NCBI RefSeq assembly: GCF_006125015.1
Contig: NZ_SZZN01000001.1
Span: 3,162,001 to 3,226,000, forward strand
DNA length: 64,000 nt
Direction: 5' to 3'
DNA from: Roseovarius arcticus
GTDB taxonomy: Bacteria > Pseudomonadota > Alphaproteobacteria > Rhodobacterales > Rhodobacteraceae
The notes under the pieces are model-generated. The model did no database searches. It saw only the letters and a program-made list of their open reading frames with translations, and was not told where the DNA came from. Positions 44,640 through 53,115 of the stretch are shown in pieces; position 1 is the stretch's first letter; each line of letters opens with the position of its first letter. The translations under genes were made by a program, and so were the position numbers.

Positions 44640-45521
44640 TTAACCCTCGTTTTTCAGTAGCAGGCCCAGCGCCACAATGGTCAGCGCGACACCAATCAGG
44701 ACCAGCGCAGGGGGCAGCGGATGACCCAGCGCAATCTGCCAGCATATGACCCAACTTGGGGTCAGATAGGTATATGCCATCACCTTGGCACTGGGCAGGC
44801 GCAGTGACGCATATTGAAGCATGACGATGGACAGCGCCGTGGCGAATATAGTGACGTAGGCCAACGTAATCCAGACGATTACCGGCATCGCGCCCCAGTC
44901 CATCCGTAGCAAATCAGGCGCGCCGAGCACGGTCAGTATAATAGCCGCTGCTGTAATCGCGCCAAAGGAGAACACGACAGGCGATTGCCCCCGGTTCAGC
45001 ATCCGAACGAGCGGTGTGTAAACCGCATGGGCCACGCAACCCCAGAAATAGATCGCCTCGCCCCGGCCGATCTGGAATTCCAGTAGCGCCGCTATATCAG
45101 CACGAAATATCACCCACAGCGCGCCCGCCGCGCCGACGGCCAGCGCCAGAGCCATGCGGCGCGTCGCGATCTGGCGCAGCAGGATGTAACCCGCGATGCC
45201 TGACAGGATCGGCGACAGGGTAAAAACCGCGGCCATTGATACAGGCGGCGCCGTTTTCAGGCCCTCGAACATCAGAACAAAATAGAGGCTCATCAACACG
45301 CCGAGGATGCCATAGCGCCACGGCGCGGCAAAATCCGTGCGCGTGATGCCTGTTGTCGCCAAGGCCCAGATGCCCATCATCACGGCGGCCATGACAAAGC
45401 GCATGGCGTTCAGCGCTGCCGGTGCGATGTGCGGCGCGGCAAGCGATCCAAGCGCGAACGAGCCAGCGATCAGGCCGGAGAACGCCAACATTGCCAGATG
45501 CCCGCGCATCGCCTCGCTCAT
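44640..45521 (-). CDS. DMT-superfamily (EamA) transporter
   Basis: A 293-residue protein with ten predicted helices in two EamA repeats (about residues 8-140 and 150-290). Motifs include the helix-4 type LKTAPPVSMAAVFTLSPIL and the equivalent LRLPSAKVMAYTYLTPSW. Such proteins export amino acids or metabolites; the substrate cannot be read from sequence. The ATG at 45521 overlaps the stop of the LysR gene (ATGA), so the regulator and transporter are cotranscribed, regulator first. Confidence 0.88.
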   Translation of the reverse strand: MSEAMRGHLAMLAFSGLIAGSFALGSLAAPHIAPAALNAMRFVMAAVMMGIWALATTGITRTDFAAPWRYGILGVLMSLYFVLMFEGLKTAPPVSMAAVFTLSPILSGIAGYILLRQIATRRMALALAVGAAGALWVIFRADIAALLEFQIGRGEAIYFWGCVAHAVYTPLVRMLNRGQSPVVFSFGAITAAAIILTVLGAPDLLRMDWGAMPVIVWITLAYVTIFATALSIVMLQYASLRLPSAKVMAYTYLTPSWVICWQIALGHPLPPALVLIGVALTIVALGLLLKNEG

Positions 45522-46414
45522 GATGCTTTCGGCGACGCACGCCCCCAACCCTCCGCGCGCTCCTTTAGAAATGCCAGCAGTGCCTGCACTTTGGCTGTGC
45601 GATGCAGATCAACATGGCTGACCAGCCAAAGTGCGGCCGCCCAATCCGGTTGCGGTGGCGCGATCTGGATAAGCCCATCCATCTGGCCCGCCTGCGCGCA
45701 TGGAACAAAGCCGATGCCAGCCCCTGCGGCGATGGCCGCCCATTGCGCATGGACGTCGTCACTGCGAAACACGACCGCCTCCTCAGGCACGGCGCCGGCC
45801 AGCCAGCGGGCATGAGGCGCGCGAGACTGCGCGTCGCCCGGCCCGACAAAGCGATGACCGTCCAGCGCCTCCACCCCGTCTGGCTGGCCATGGCGCAGGA
45901 CATAGGCGGCACTGGCATACAGCGCGACAGGCTGGTGGAAAAACGGCTGGACCACATTGTCGGGCTGATCCGGCGCGGCGCCGGCACGGACTGCGACATG
46001 CGCCTCGCCATACTCTAGCCGAAACAGGCGTTCGCCGGTTAGGTGGCGCACCGTCAAATCAGGGTGTGCCTGCTGAAACTCGGCCAGCGCGGGCACGAGG
46101 AAATGATTGAACGCGCCCAGCGACGTCACCACCAGATCGCCGCTGACGTCGCCGCCATGCCCCTTGATCCGCCCGGCCAATTGGGCAAACTGTTCGTCTG
46201 CCCCCTTCGCCACGCGCAGCAGATCATCGCCCGCCTCGGTGGGGGTGTATCCGCGTGCGTGGCGCTGGAACAGGCGCACGCCCAACCGCGCCTCCAGCGC
46301 GTCGATATGACGGATGACGGTGGCGTGGTGCACGCCCAGCGCCTCGGCCGCGCCGCTGACTGTGCCTGCGCGCGCGACGTGATAGGCTGTTCTAATCTCG
46401 TCCCAATTATCCAT
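45518..46414 (-). CDS. LysR-family transcriptional regulator
   Basis: A 298-residue regulator. The N-terminal winged helix (WDEIRTAYHVARAGTVSGAAEAL in part; HHATVIRHIDALEARLGVRLFQR in part) is followed by a periplasmic-binding-like effector domain. The helix-turn-helix residues HHATVIRHI replace the more common S-x-S pattern, as in the subgroup that acts on divergent transporters. The ATG at 46414 has AAAGG upstream; the open frame extends to 46948 but without signal support. It is cotranscribed with the EamA transporter, which it probably controls together with itself. Confidence 0.9.
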   Translation of the reverse strand: MDNWDEIRTAYHVARAGTVSGAAEALGVHHATVIRHIDALEARLGVRLFQRHARGYTPTEAGDDLLRVAKGADEQFAQLAGRIKGHGGDVSGDLVVTSLGAFNHFLVPALAEFQQAHPDLTVRHLTGERLFRLEYGEAHVAVRAGAAPDQPDNVVQPFFHQPVALYASAAYVLRHGQPDGVEALDGHRFVGPGDAQSRAPHARWLAGAVPEEAVVFRSDDVHAQWAAIAAGAGIGFVPCAQAGQMDGLIQIAPPQPDWAAALWLVSHVDLHRTAKVQALLAFLKERAEGWGRASPKAS

Positions 46415-46484
46415 GAATGGCCTTTGGCTGGAATGCCCCGCACTGTGATCTGATGGCGCACCCGCGCGCAAGGGCCAGCCTGCC

Positions 46485-46513
46485 TTGACTCGCGCGGCCC
46501 GCGCGCATACACA
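46485..46513 (+). promoter_or_regulatory. Probable promoter of ffh
   Basis: TTGACT (46485-46490), 17-base spacer, TACACA (46508-46513). The start would be near 46520, leaving a leader of about 130 bases before ffh. Confidence 0.5.
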
Positions 46514-46524
46514 GCGCCCAATTC

Positions 46525-46546
46525 CCGGAAGCATGATGCCTTCCGG
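46525..46546 (+). ncRNA. Structured leader hairpin at the 5' end of the ffh transcript
   Basis: CCGGAAG (46525-46531) pairs with CTTCCGG (46540-46546). It sits at the predicted 5' end of the ffh mRNA and is followed by a repeated CCATGGCCCATGG segment and GC-rich hairpin-prone sequence up to the ribosome binding site. It could be a regulatory leader. It does not show the 4.5S RNA core. Confidence 0.35.
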
Positions 46547-46652
46547 TCCCATGGCCCATGGCCGGGATCGCCCTCCGTCAGCGCGTATGCGCCCACGGGG
46601 GCGCTGCTGGTTTGGGCCGCAGTTCTGTAGCGCGGCGCGAGGAGAGACAGCA

Positions 46653-48149
46653 ATGTTTGAAAATCTATCCGAACGCCTCTCTGGTGTCTTTGACCGCCTG
46701 ACAAAGCAAGGCGCGCTCAGCGAAGATGACGTCAAGACGGCCCTGCGCGAAGTGCGCGTCGCCCTGCTGGAGGCGGACGTGTCGCTGCCCGTCGCGCGCG
46801 ATTTCGTCAAAAAGGTGCAAGAACAGGCTACCGGCAAGTCGGTGCTGAAATCCATTACGCCCGGCCAGCAAGTCGTCAAGATCGTGCATGACGCGCTGAT
46901 CGACACTTTGCGCGGTGATGGCGATCCCGGCGCGCTTAAGATCGACAATGCCCCTGCGCCGATCCTGATGGTCGGCCTTCAAGGCTCGGGCAAGACAACG
47001 ACCACCGCCAAGCTGGCCAAGCGCCTGACCGAGCGTGAGGGCAAGCGCGTGCTGATGGCGTCGCTGGACGTCAACCGCCCCGCGGCGATGGAGCAGCTCG
47101 CGATCCTCGGCAAGCAGATCGGCGTCGATACCCTGCCCATCGTTAAGGGCGAGGACCCCGTTCAGATCGCAAAGCGCGCGAAAACGCAGGCGTCCTTGGG
47201 CGGCTACGACGTCTATATGCTCGACACCGCGGGCCGCCTGCATATCGACGCCGAGCTAATCGCGCAGGCCGCAGCTGTGCGCGACGCCACGAACCCGCGC
47301 GAGACGCTGCTGGTCGTTGACGGCCTCACCGGCCAGGACGCGGTAAACGTCGCTACCGAATTTGACGACAAGATCGGCGTGACCGGCGTGGTCCTGACCC
47401 GCATGGATGGCGACGGTCGCGGCGGTGCGGCCCTGTCGATGCGCGCCGTCACTGGCAAGCCCATCCGCTTTGTCGGTCTCGGCGAAAAGATGGACGCCAT
47501 CGAGACGTTCGATCCGGAGCGCGTTGCAGGCCGCATCCTTGGCATGGGCGACATCGTCAGCCTCGTCGAAAAGGCCCAAGCGACCATCGAGGCCGAACAG
47601 GCCGAGCGGATGATGAAGCGCTTCCAAAAGGGTCAGTTCAATATGAATGACCTGCGGATGCAGCTGGAACAGATGCAAAAGATGGGCGGCATGGAGTCGG
47701 TCATGGGCATGATGCCCGGCATGGGCAAGATGGCGAAACAGGTACAAGAGGCCGGATTTGACGACAAGGTGATCGCACGCCAGATCGCCTTGGTCCAATC
47801 GATGACCAAGAAAGAGCGCGCCAATCCACAGATCCTGCAGGCCAGCCGTAAAAAGCGTATTGCCAAGGGTGCGGGCCTAGAGGTCAGCCAGCTGAACCAG
47901 CTGCTGAAAATGCACCGCCAGATGGCCGACATGATGAAGAAAATGGGCAAAGGCGGCATGCTGAAGCAAGCCATGAAGGGCATGTTTGGCAAAGGCGGCC
48001 CGACGCCTGAGGAAATGGCCGGCGGCATGGACCCCAAGGCGCTGGAGCAAGCCGCCAAGAAGATGGTCGGCAAGCTGCCCGGCGGACTTGGTGGCATGGG
48101 CGGGGGCGGCCTTCCCCAAGGTTTATCCGGCTTTGGACGAAAAAAATGA
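46653..48149 (+). CDS. ffh: Signal recognition particle protein (SRP54)
   Basis: A 498-residue SRP GTPase. N domain: residues 1-85. G domain: GLQGSGKTTTTAKLA (near residue 107), DVNRPAA, DTAGRLH and TRMDGDGRGGAAL. The methionine-rich M domain (about residues 300-440) binds 4.5S RNA and signal sequences. A glycine/methionine-rich tail ends GLSGFGRKK. GAGGAGAG precedes the ATG at 46653; the open frame extends to 46485 without support. It targets nascent membrane proteins to FtsY/SecYEG. It heads the ffh-GNAT-aroQ-rpsP-bluB-rimM cluster. Confidence 0.96.
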   Translation: MFENLSERLSGVFDRLTKQGALSEDDVKTALREVRVALLEADVSLPVARDFVKKVQEQATGKSVLKSITPGQQVVKIVHDALIDTLRGDGDPGALKIDNAPAPILMVGLQGSGKTTTTAKLAKRLTEREGKRVLMASLDVNRPAAMEQLAILGKQIGVDTLPIVKGEDPVQIAKRAKTQASLGGYDVYMLDTAGRLHIDAELIAQAAAVRDATNPRETLLVVDGLTGQDAVNVATEFDDKIGVTGVVLTRMDGDGRGGAALSMRAVTGKPIRFVGLGEKMDAIETFDPERVAGRILGMGDIVSLVEKAQATIEAEQAERMMKRFQKGQFNMNDLRMQLEQMQKMGGMESVMGMMPGMGKMAKQVQEAGFDDKVIARQIALVQSMTKKERANPQILQASRKKRIAKGAGLEVSQLNQLLKMHRQMADMMKKMGKGGMLKQAMKGMFGKGGPTPEEMAGGMDPKALEQAAKKMVGKLPGGLGGMGGGGLPQGLSGFGRKK

Positions 48150-48230
48150 CTTTAACTCAGCTCAGATACTCTCGTGGGAGGCGCGCAACCTCTCAAATCA
48201 CACTCACATTTAATGCGGAGGATACCCGCC

Positions 48231-48785
48231 ATGATGTCTAACATTCCCCGCATCGAAACAGAGCGCCTGATCCTGCGCGCACCGGAACAGGGCGATATAG
48301 AGCCAACGATCGAATTCCTGATGGATCCCGTCCGCTCGGCAGGGTTTGGTCACGAGCCTGACCGAAGCAGCGCGTGGCGCTGGTTTGCGATGAACATGGG
48401 CCACTGGGCGCTGCGCGGTTATGGCTATTTCATCATCGAGGACAAGGCGTCTGGCCTGCCCTGCGGCCTGGTCGGCATCTGGGCGCCCGAAGGCTGGCCC
48501 GAGCCCGAGCTGGGTTATGTCGTCTTTGAGGGCTTCGAAGGGCGCGGCATCGCCTATGAGGCCGCTATTGCCGCCCGCGCATGGGGCTATACCAATTTAG
48601 GCCTCGCCTCAGTCGGCTCGCATATCGTGCCGGGCAACACCCGCTCAATCGCGCTGGCCGAGCGGATGGGCGCGACCTACGAGCGGACATATACAAACCC
48701 GCATATGGGCGAGGACATGATCTATCGCCACCCATCGCCTGCTGAACTGGGACTCGTTCCCGCAGAAGCGAAGGCAGCATCGTGA
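48231..48785 (+). CDS. GNAT-family N-acetyltransferase (RimJ-like)
   Basis: A 184-residue acetyltransferase with the start PRIETERLILRAPEQGD typical of the RimJ/RimL-type GNATs and the acetyl-CoA region FEGRGIAYEAAIAARAWGY and NTRSIALAERMGATYE. It may acetylate a protein N-terminus or small amine. GGAGGA precedes the first of two adjacent ATGs (48231, 48234). Its stop overlaps the GTG of the chorismate mutase gene. The ffh-GNAT-chorismate mutase-rpsP order recurs in Rhodobacteraceae, so the position near rpsP is conserved. Confidence 0.87.
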   Translation: MMSNIPRIETERLILRAPEQGDIEPTIEFLMDPVRSAGFGHEPDRSSAWRWFAMNMGHWALRGYGYFIIEDKASGLPCGLVGIWAPEGWPEPELGYVVFEGFEGRGIAYEAAIAARAWGYTNLGLASVGSHIVPGNTRSIALAERMGATYERTYTNPHMGEDMIYRHPSPAELGLVPAEAKAAS

Positions 48786-49078
48786 TCAACACTGCCGAAC
48801 GCGCCGCACAATTGCTCAAGGATCACCGCGCCAGCATCGACAGGCTGGACGCGATCCTTGTCTATACGCTGGGCGAGCGGTTCAAGCACACGCAATCCGT
48901 CGGCCTGCTCAAGGCCGAGCACAACCTTCCCCCGTCCGATCCCGCGCGCGAAGCCGCGCAGATCGCGCGTCTGGAGGATTTGGCAACACAGGCCGATCTG
49001 GACCCTGAATTCGCCAAGAAGTTTCTGAACTTCGTCATCGCTGAAGTCATTCAGCACCATAAACAGCACCAATCGTAA
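48782..49078 (+). CDS. Chorismate mutase, AroQ type
   Basis: A 98-residue all-helical protein. The AroQ pattern is visible: DHRASIDRLDAILVYTLGERFKHTQSVGLLKA (in parts RASIDRLDAILVY, ERFKHTQSVGLLK), with later EFAKKFLNFVIAEVIQHH. It rearranges chorismate to prephenate for tyrosine and phenylalanine. The start is a GTG at 48782 overlapping the acetyltransferase stop. It precedes rpsP by 24 bases. It might alternatively be a chorismate mutase-like pyruvate lyase, but the active-site arginine and lysine pattern supports mutase. Confidence 0.85.
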   Translation: MINTAERAAQLLKDHRASIDRLDAILVYTLGERFKHTQSVGLLKAEHNLPPSDPAREAAQIARLEDLATQADLDPEFAKKFLNFVIAEVIQHHKQHQS

Positions 49079-49102
49079 ACAATTCTTTAGGAGATACTCA
49101 CC

Positions 49103-49519
49103 ATGGCCATGAAAATTCGTCTCGCCCGCGGCGGCAGCAAAAAGCGCCCCCACTATGCCATCGTCGCCGCCGACAGCCGCATGCCGCGCGACGGCCGCTT
49201 TATCGAAAAGCTGGGCACATATAACCCGCTGCTCGCCAAAGACAGCGAAGAGCGCGTCAAGATGAACATGGAGCGCATCCAGTACTGGCTGGACCAAGGC
49301 GCACAACCGACCGACCGTATTGCCCGCATGCTTGAGGCCGCAGGCGCCCGCCCCAAGACCGAGCGCGTCAACCTGAAAAAAGGCGTTCCCGGCAAGAAAG
49401 CACAGGACCGCGCAGAAGAGCGTACAGCCAAGGCAGCCGCCCTTGAGGAGGCCAAGAACGCCCCCGTCGAAGAAGCGCCCGCCGAGGAAGCACCTGCCGA
49501 AGAAGCAGCGACAGAGTAA
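49103..49519 (+). CDS. rpsP: 30S ribosomal protein S16
   Basis: A 138-residue S16, longer than the usual 80-90 residues because of an acidic alanine/proline/glutamate tail after residue 90. The core is clear: [19 protein letters not shown] and [13 protein letters not shown]. The tail ends in near-repeats of EEAPAE. S16 is an early assembly protein of the 30S subunit. An AGGAG precedes the ATG. Such C-terminal extensions are common in alphaproteobacteria and probably project from the ribosome. Confidence 0.96.
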   Translation: MAMKIRLARGGSKKRPHYAIVAADSRMPRDGRFIEKLGTYNPLLAKDSEERVKMNMERIQYWLDQGAQPTDRIARMLEAAGARPKTERVNLKKGVPGKKAQDRAEERTAKAAALEEAKNAPVEEAPAEEAPAEEAATE

Positions 49520-49551
49520 GCTGCTAATCGCGGATTGGGGGCGCACCCGGA

Positions 49552-50181
49552 ATGTCTCAGTTCACACAAGACTTCCAGTTGCAGCTGGCCGATCTGATGC
49601 GTTGGCGGCGCGACGTGCGACGCTTTTGCATAGACGAAGTGGACGAGGCAGTGCTGACGCGCTGCCTCGACGCGTTTCATATGGCACCGTCTGTGGGCCT
49701 GAGTGAGCCGTGGCGCGTGATACGGGTGCAGAGCGCAGCCGCGCGCGATGCCGCACTGGCCAATTTTGAGGTGGCAAACGCCAATGCACTGGCAGGTTAC
49801 GACGGCGAGCGTGCGCAGATCTACGGCACGCTCAAGCTGTCGGGCATGCGCGACGCGCCAGTGCAACTGGCGGTCTATTGCGACGAGGATACCTGCAAGG
49901 GCGCGGGCCTAGGCGCCGCCACCATGCCGGAGATGCGGCGCTATTCGGTTGTCGGTGCCGTCACGCATTTCTGGCTGGCCGCACGGGCCGAAGGGCTAGG
50001 CGTCGGCTGGGTATCAATCATTGACCCGGTGCAACTGGGCCGCGATCTGGACGTGCCAGAGGGCTGGACGCTGGTCGCCTATCTTTGCGCCGGATGGCCC
50101 GAGGCAGACAGCCTGACCCCGGAGCTTGAGACAGCCGGCTGGGAAGAGCGTACGGCGCCGCGCGCACCATTGCGGCGCTAG
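49552..50181 (+). CDS. bluB: 5,6-dimethylbenzimidazole synthase
   Basis: A 209-residue nitroreductase-fold enzyme that converts reduced FMN to 5,6-dimethylbenzimidazole, the lower ligand of vitamin B12. Conserved BluB features are RWRRDVRRF near residue 20, HMAPSVGLSEPWR, and GWVSIIDP. The ATG at 49552 lies 32 bases after rpsP. Its position among translation genes is unusual for function but recurs in relatives. No other cobalamin genes are nearby and no cobalamin riboswitch is visible. Confidence 0.9.
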   Translation: MSQFTQDFQLQLADLMRWRRDVRRFCIDEVDEAVLTRCLDAFHMAPSVGLSEPWRVIRVQSAAARDAALANFEVANANALAGYDGERAQIYGTLKLSGMRDAPVQLAVYCDEDTCKGAGLGAATMPEMRRYSVVGAVTHFWLAARAEGLGVGWVSIIDPVQLGRDLDVPEGWTLVAYLCAGWPEADSLTPELETAGWEERTAPRAPLRR

Positions 50182-50182
50182 C

Positions 50183-50317
50183 GTGCTGCGCAAACTGATT
50201 TTCTGGGCTGTCCTCTTCCTTGCCGGATGGGGATATGCCAAAAACCAACACGCGCAGGATTGCGCAGAGGCGGGCGGGCAAGTGATGCGCGGTCTGTGCC
50301 GGGGAGAGACGCGATGA
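50183..50317 (+). CDS. 44-residue membrane-anchored small protein between bluB and rimM
   Basis: GTG at 50183 one base after the bluB stop opens a 44-codon frame: a hydrophobic helix ([18 protein letters not shown]) then a short tail with two cysteines (QDCAEAGGQ and GLCRGETR). The stop overlaps the rimM ATG at 50314 (ATGA). The tight spacing on both sides, the positive-inside helix, and the cysteine pair suggest a real, periplasm-facing protein that may form a disulfide. No family recognised. Confidence 0.6.
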   Translation: MLRKLIFWAVLFLAGWGYAKNQHAQDCAEAGGQVMRGLCRGETR

Positions 50318-50853
50318 GCGAAACGGATGAGACGGGCCAGAATGGCGATATGATCTGCATCGGCGCGATCGCCGGCTCCTTTGGGGTGCAGGGCGACGTG
50401 CGCCTCAAGAGTTTTGCGGCCAATCCCGAAGATATCGCCGCATACGGCCCGTTGGCGACAGAGGACGGGTCACAGACCCATTCCGTTACGTTGCTCGGGC
50501 AAGTCAAGGGTGGCTACACCGCGCGCCTGTCGGGCATCACCACCAAAGAAGCAGCAGACGCCCTGCGCGGCACCCGCCTGTTTGTGGCGCGGGCCAAGTT
50601 GCCGGGGCTGCCGGATGATGAGTATTACCATGCCGATCTGGTGGGCTTGGAGGTGTATGACACCGGCGGCGCACGACTGGGGCAGGTGAAGGCTGTGTTG
50701 AACCACGGCGCGGCCGATCTGCTGGAAATCGCCATGACAGGCACGCCCGAAACCGTGTTGCTGCCGTTTACCCAAGCGTCGGTGCCGACCGTCGATCTGG
50801 CTGCGGGCCGCATTATCGCCGATCCGCCAGAGGGGCTGATGCCAGAGGAGTAA
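50314..50853 (+). CDS. rimM: Ribosome maturation factor RimM
   Basis: A 179-residue protein. The N-terminal RimM barrel begins [21 protein letters not shown]; the C-terminal PRC-barrel has [16 protein letters not shown] (near residue 100) and [14 protein letters not shown]. It binds S19 and aids 30S head assembly. The ATG at 50314 overlaps the small gene upstream; the frame extends to 50227 but without a start signal. In relatives trmD usually follows closely; here a DUF1328 gene and a pseudogene intervene. Confidence 0.94.
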   Translation: MSETDETGQNGDMICIGAIAGSFGVQGDVRLKSFAANPEDIAAYGPLATEDGSQTHSVTLLGQVKGGYTARLSGITTKEAADALRGTRLFVARAKLPGLPDDEYYHADLVGLEVYDTGGARLGQVKAVLNHGAADLLEIAMTGTPETVLLPFTQASVPTVDLAAGRIIADPPEGLMPEE

Positions 50854-50973
50854 AATCAGGGGCGAATACCGCTGGGTGACCTAAGGGAACCCTGAGGCCA
50901 ATCGCGGTGTTTAACTGGTATGACCCCTCGTCTGTGGTGAATGTCAAAGATCACCAAGTGAAAGGTATCTCCC

Positions 50974-51135
50974 GTGCTCAAATGGATCCTCATACTTTTG
51001 GCCGTTGCGGCTATTGCCGCGCTTCTGGGCTTTAATAACTTGTCGGGCCTTGCCCTGTCGGGTGCCAAGCTACTGATTGTCGTGGCGCTGGTGCTATTCC
51101 TCCTGGTGATTTTTGGCGTCATCGCGCTAGCCTAG
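50974..51135 (+). CDS. DUF1328 (YtjA/UPF0391) family small membrane protein
   Basis: A 53-residue protein with two hydrophobic helices (LKWILILLAVAAIAALLGF in part, and AKLLIVVALVLFLLVIFGV in part) separated by NNLSGLALSG. The GTG at 50974 is preceded by AAAGG. It matches the DUF1328 layout (short, two helices, phenylalanine-glycine junction). Its function is unknown; homologues are stress-associated in some bacteria. It lies in the rimM-trmD interval, next to the decayed RTX/Hint gene. Confidence 0.82.
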   Translation: MLKWILILLAVAAIAALLGFNNLSGLALSGAKLLIVVALVLFLLVIFGVIALA

Positions 51136-51279
51136 ACCGCGTCACCCCTATGGATGTGGTGCCCAAAGATTGCCTCATGCTGACCGGAATTCGGGCGTCA
51201 CCCGAGCGTATGGTGAGGAAGGCTAAATGTGGCTCACCCCAGCAAATCGGGCACGGTCCACGGCACATCCGGGGGCCCG

Positions 51280-51948
51280 ATGGCAAACAACGATAACACC
51301 AATCCGGCGACACAAGGGGATCAGGCGATTACCGGCGCGACCGGTGCGGATACGCTGACGGGCGGGCTAGGCAACGACACAATCATTGGCCGGGCTGGTG
51401 ACGATTATCTGCGCGGCGACGGCGCGGTGCCGGGCGCGTGGCACTTTGAGACGTTCGACTACGACTTCTCAAGCTCAGCCGGTCAGGCCTTTGACATTAC
51501 ATTGAGGGCGGCACGCGCACCGGGTCGGGATATGTCACCGACTTTGACGAAGGTGGGCTTACAAACACCATTCGCGGCACCACTGGTGATCCTTCGGACT
51601 TCGGCGTCATATACACTGGCGCGCTGAACGTGGTTGCGGGCGGCACTTACCGGTTAACCACAACGTCAAACGACGGGTCGACCATCCAAATTTTCGATAG
51701 CAGCGGTAATCCGGTCTCGTTTGCCAATCAAACCGGCGGGACGCTGGATTATCTGAACAACGATTTTCATCAGGCCTCGACGACCCGCTTTGGCGATGTC
51801 GTCCTTCGATGCGTTGGGCGACGCATCGCGGCGCGAGTTAATTGCGCTGTTCCCCGCATTGCGCACGCACGGCCCCGGCAGCTATAGCTCCGATGCCCCG
51901 CGCAGCCTGAAGGCGCATGAGGCCGTGCTGTGCCGTATGGCCGCCTGA
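51280..51948 (+). pseudogene. Decayed RTX/PA14-like/Hint-domain protein gene
   Basis: Three fragments in two frames. Frame A from the ATG at 51280 encodes an N-terminus with a calcium-binding GGLGNDTIIG-RAGDD repeat and WHFETFDYDFSSSAGQAFDI. A 5-bp tandem duplication, ACATT at 51494-51498 and 51499-51503, then shifts the frame; removing one copy restores reading into EGGTRTGSGYVTDFDEGGL in the second frame. This frame continues through VVAGGTYRLTTTSNDGSTI and NDFHQASTTRFGDV, a PA14-like bacterial module. Near 51800 it jumps to a Hint C-terminal end (SSFDALGDASRREL, YSSDAPRSLKAHEA) read in the first frame, stop at 51946-51948. The middle of the protein is gone. Such RTX/Hint proteins are secreted in roseobacters. 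Confidence 0.8.
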
Positions 51949-51997
51949 CGCCGCGCCCGCTTGCCAATGCCATGCGGCGCGGGCTATGGCCCTCAGC

Positions 51998-52807
51998 ATG
52001 CCCGGCCCGCCCACATCCCCCGATCCATCGCCTGCGCGCTCGCATGGCCGTAAACTCGCGTCCGCCAGCGCGCAGCCGCCCGACTTGATGGATGGCCCCC
52101 AGAGGCTAGCCCGTGCATGGCGCGTGCAGGTCATTACGCTGCTGCCGCAGGCGTTTCCCGGCATACTGGGGGAGAGCCTGACAGGCCGCGCCCTGCAGGA
52201 CGGCCTGTGGGAGCTTGAGACGCACGACCTGCGCGAATTTGGCATCGGCAAACACCGCAATGTCGACGACACGCCTGCAGGCGGCGGCGCCGGTATGGTC
52301 CTGCGTGCCGACGTGATGGGCGCCGCTATCGAGGCGGCGCAGGCCACCGCCGCACTTGGTAGCCCGCTGATTTACCTCAGCCCGCGCGGCCCGCGCTTTG
52401 ATCAGGCGATGGCGCAGAAACTCGCGCAGGCCCCCGGCATGACGCTGATCTGCGGCCGGTTTGAAGGTCTGGACGAACGTGTGATCCAGCATTACGGCGC
52501 CGTCGAGGTATCGCTGGGCGATTTCGTAATGACCGGCGGCGAGATTGCCGCGCAGGCGATGATCGACGCCGCGTTGCGCCTGCGGCCAGGCGTGTTGGGC
52601 AATACCCAGAGCGCCGTTGAGGAAAGCCATTCCAGCGGCCTGCTGGAGCATCCACAATACACCCGCCCCGCCGAATGGCAGGGGCTGAGCATCCCCGATG
52701 TGCTGACATCCGGCAATCACGGCGAGATCGCAAAGTGGCGGCAGACCCAAGCAGAAGCAATCACACAGCAGCGGCGGCCAGACATGTGGGAAAAACGCGA
52801 GAAGTGA
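51998..52807 (+). CDS. trmD: tRNA (guanine(37)-N(1))-methyltransferase
   Basis: A 269-residue SPOUT methyltransferase with an N-terminal extension of about 45 residues before VQVITLLPQAFPG. The knotted SAM site is clear: YLSPRGPRFDQ, LICGRFEGLDERVI near residue 150, and SLGDFVMTGGEIAAQA. It methylates G37 of tRNAs to prevent frameshifting. Starts at 51986 and 51998 are possible; the latter matches the usual alphaproteobacterial extension containing SHGRK. It follows the pseudogene by about 50 bases and precedes rplS. Confidence 0.93.
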   Translation: MPGPPTSPDPSPARSHGRKLASASAQPPDLMDGPQRLARAWRVQVITLLPQAFPGILGESLTGRALQDGLWELETHDLREFGIGKHRNVDDTPAGGGAGMVLRADVMGAAIEAAQATAALGSPLIYLSPRGPRFDQAMAQKLAQAPGMTLICGRFEGLDERVIQHYGAVEVSLGDFVMTGGEIAAQAMIDAALRLRPGVLGNTQSAVEESHSSGLLEHPQYTRPAEWQGLSIPDVLTSGNHGEIAKWRQTQAEAITQQRRPDMWEKREK

Positions 52808-53115
52808 AGCGCCACATTTGCGCGGCCTGCGTCGTGCCGCATGACAAGCCTTCGCTTGCATTGCCCCCTCATCTGTCCTAAATCCCACGCACCCTGCCCG
52901 GCAACGTCCGAGTCGGGGGCCGAAAGGCGTGCGACTTAACCGGGTTATCTTTGCATCCGGCATCCATACGCGCCCAAGGCACCACATAGATAATGACGAT
53001 CCGATCTGGGGCGGACTGCTGACATCTGGTTAGTGGGATCCGGTTAAAGACCATCAGCTCTCGGGGCGCGAAACACTTTGCGGAAACAAACCGCAAGCAA
53101 CCCAGGAGTATAGCG
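52808..53115 (+). promoter_or_regulatory. Intergenic leader region before rplS with complementary elements
   Basis: About 308 bases without a gene. TTAACCGG (52936-52943) is complementary to CCGGTTAA (53040-53047), which could close a helix over about 100 bases. A local hairpin, TTGCGG (53078-53083) with CCGCAA (53091-53096), lies just ahead of the rplS ribosome binding site AGGAG (53104-53108). No promoter is convincing. The arrangement suggests a structured leader for rplS-rpmE. Confidence 0.4.

Noticed and set aside
46415..46652. Possible 4.5S (SRP) RNA gene upstream of ffh
   Set aside because: The GGAA tetraloop helix core expected for SRP RNA is not present in the right context; the CGGAAG element belongs to a short local hairpin instead.
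49480..49552. Cobalamin riboswitch before bluB
   Set aside because: Only 32 bases separate rpsP and bluB, with no B12-box; bluB is simply part of the operon.
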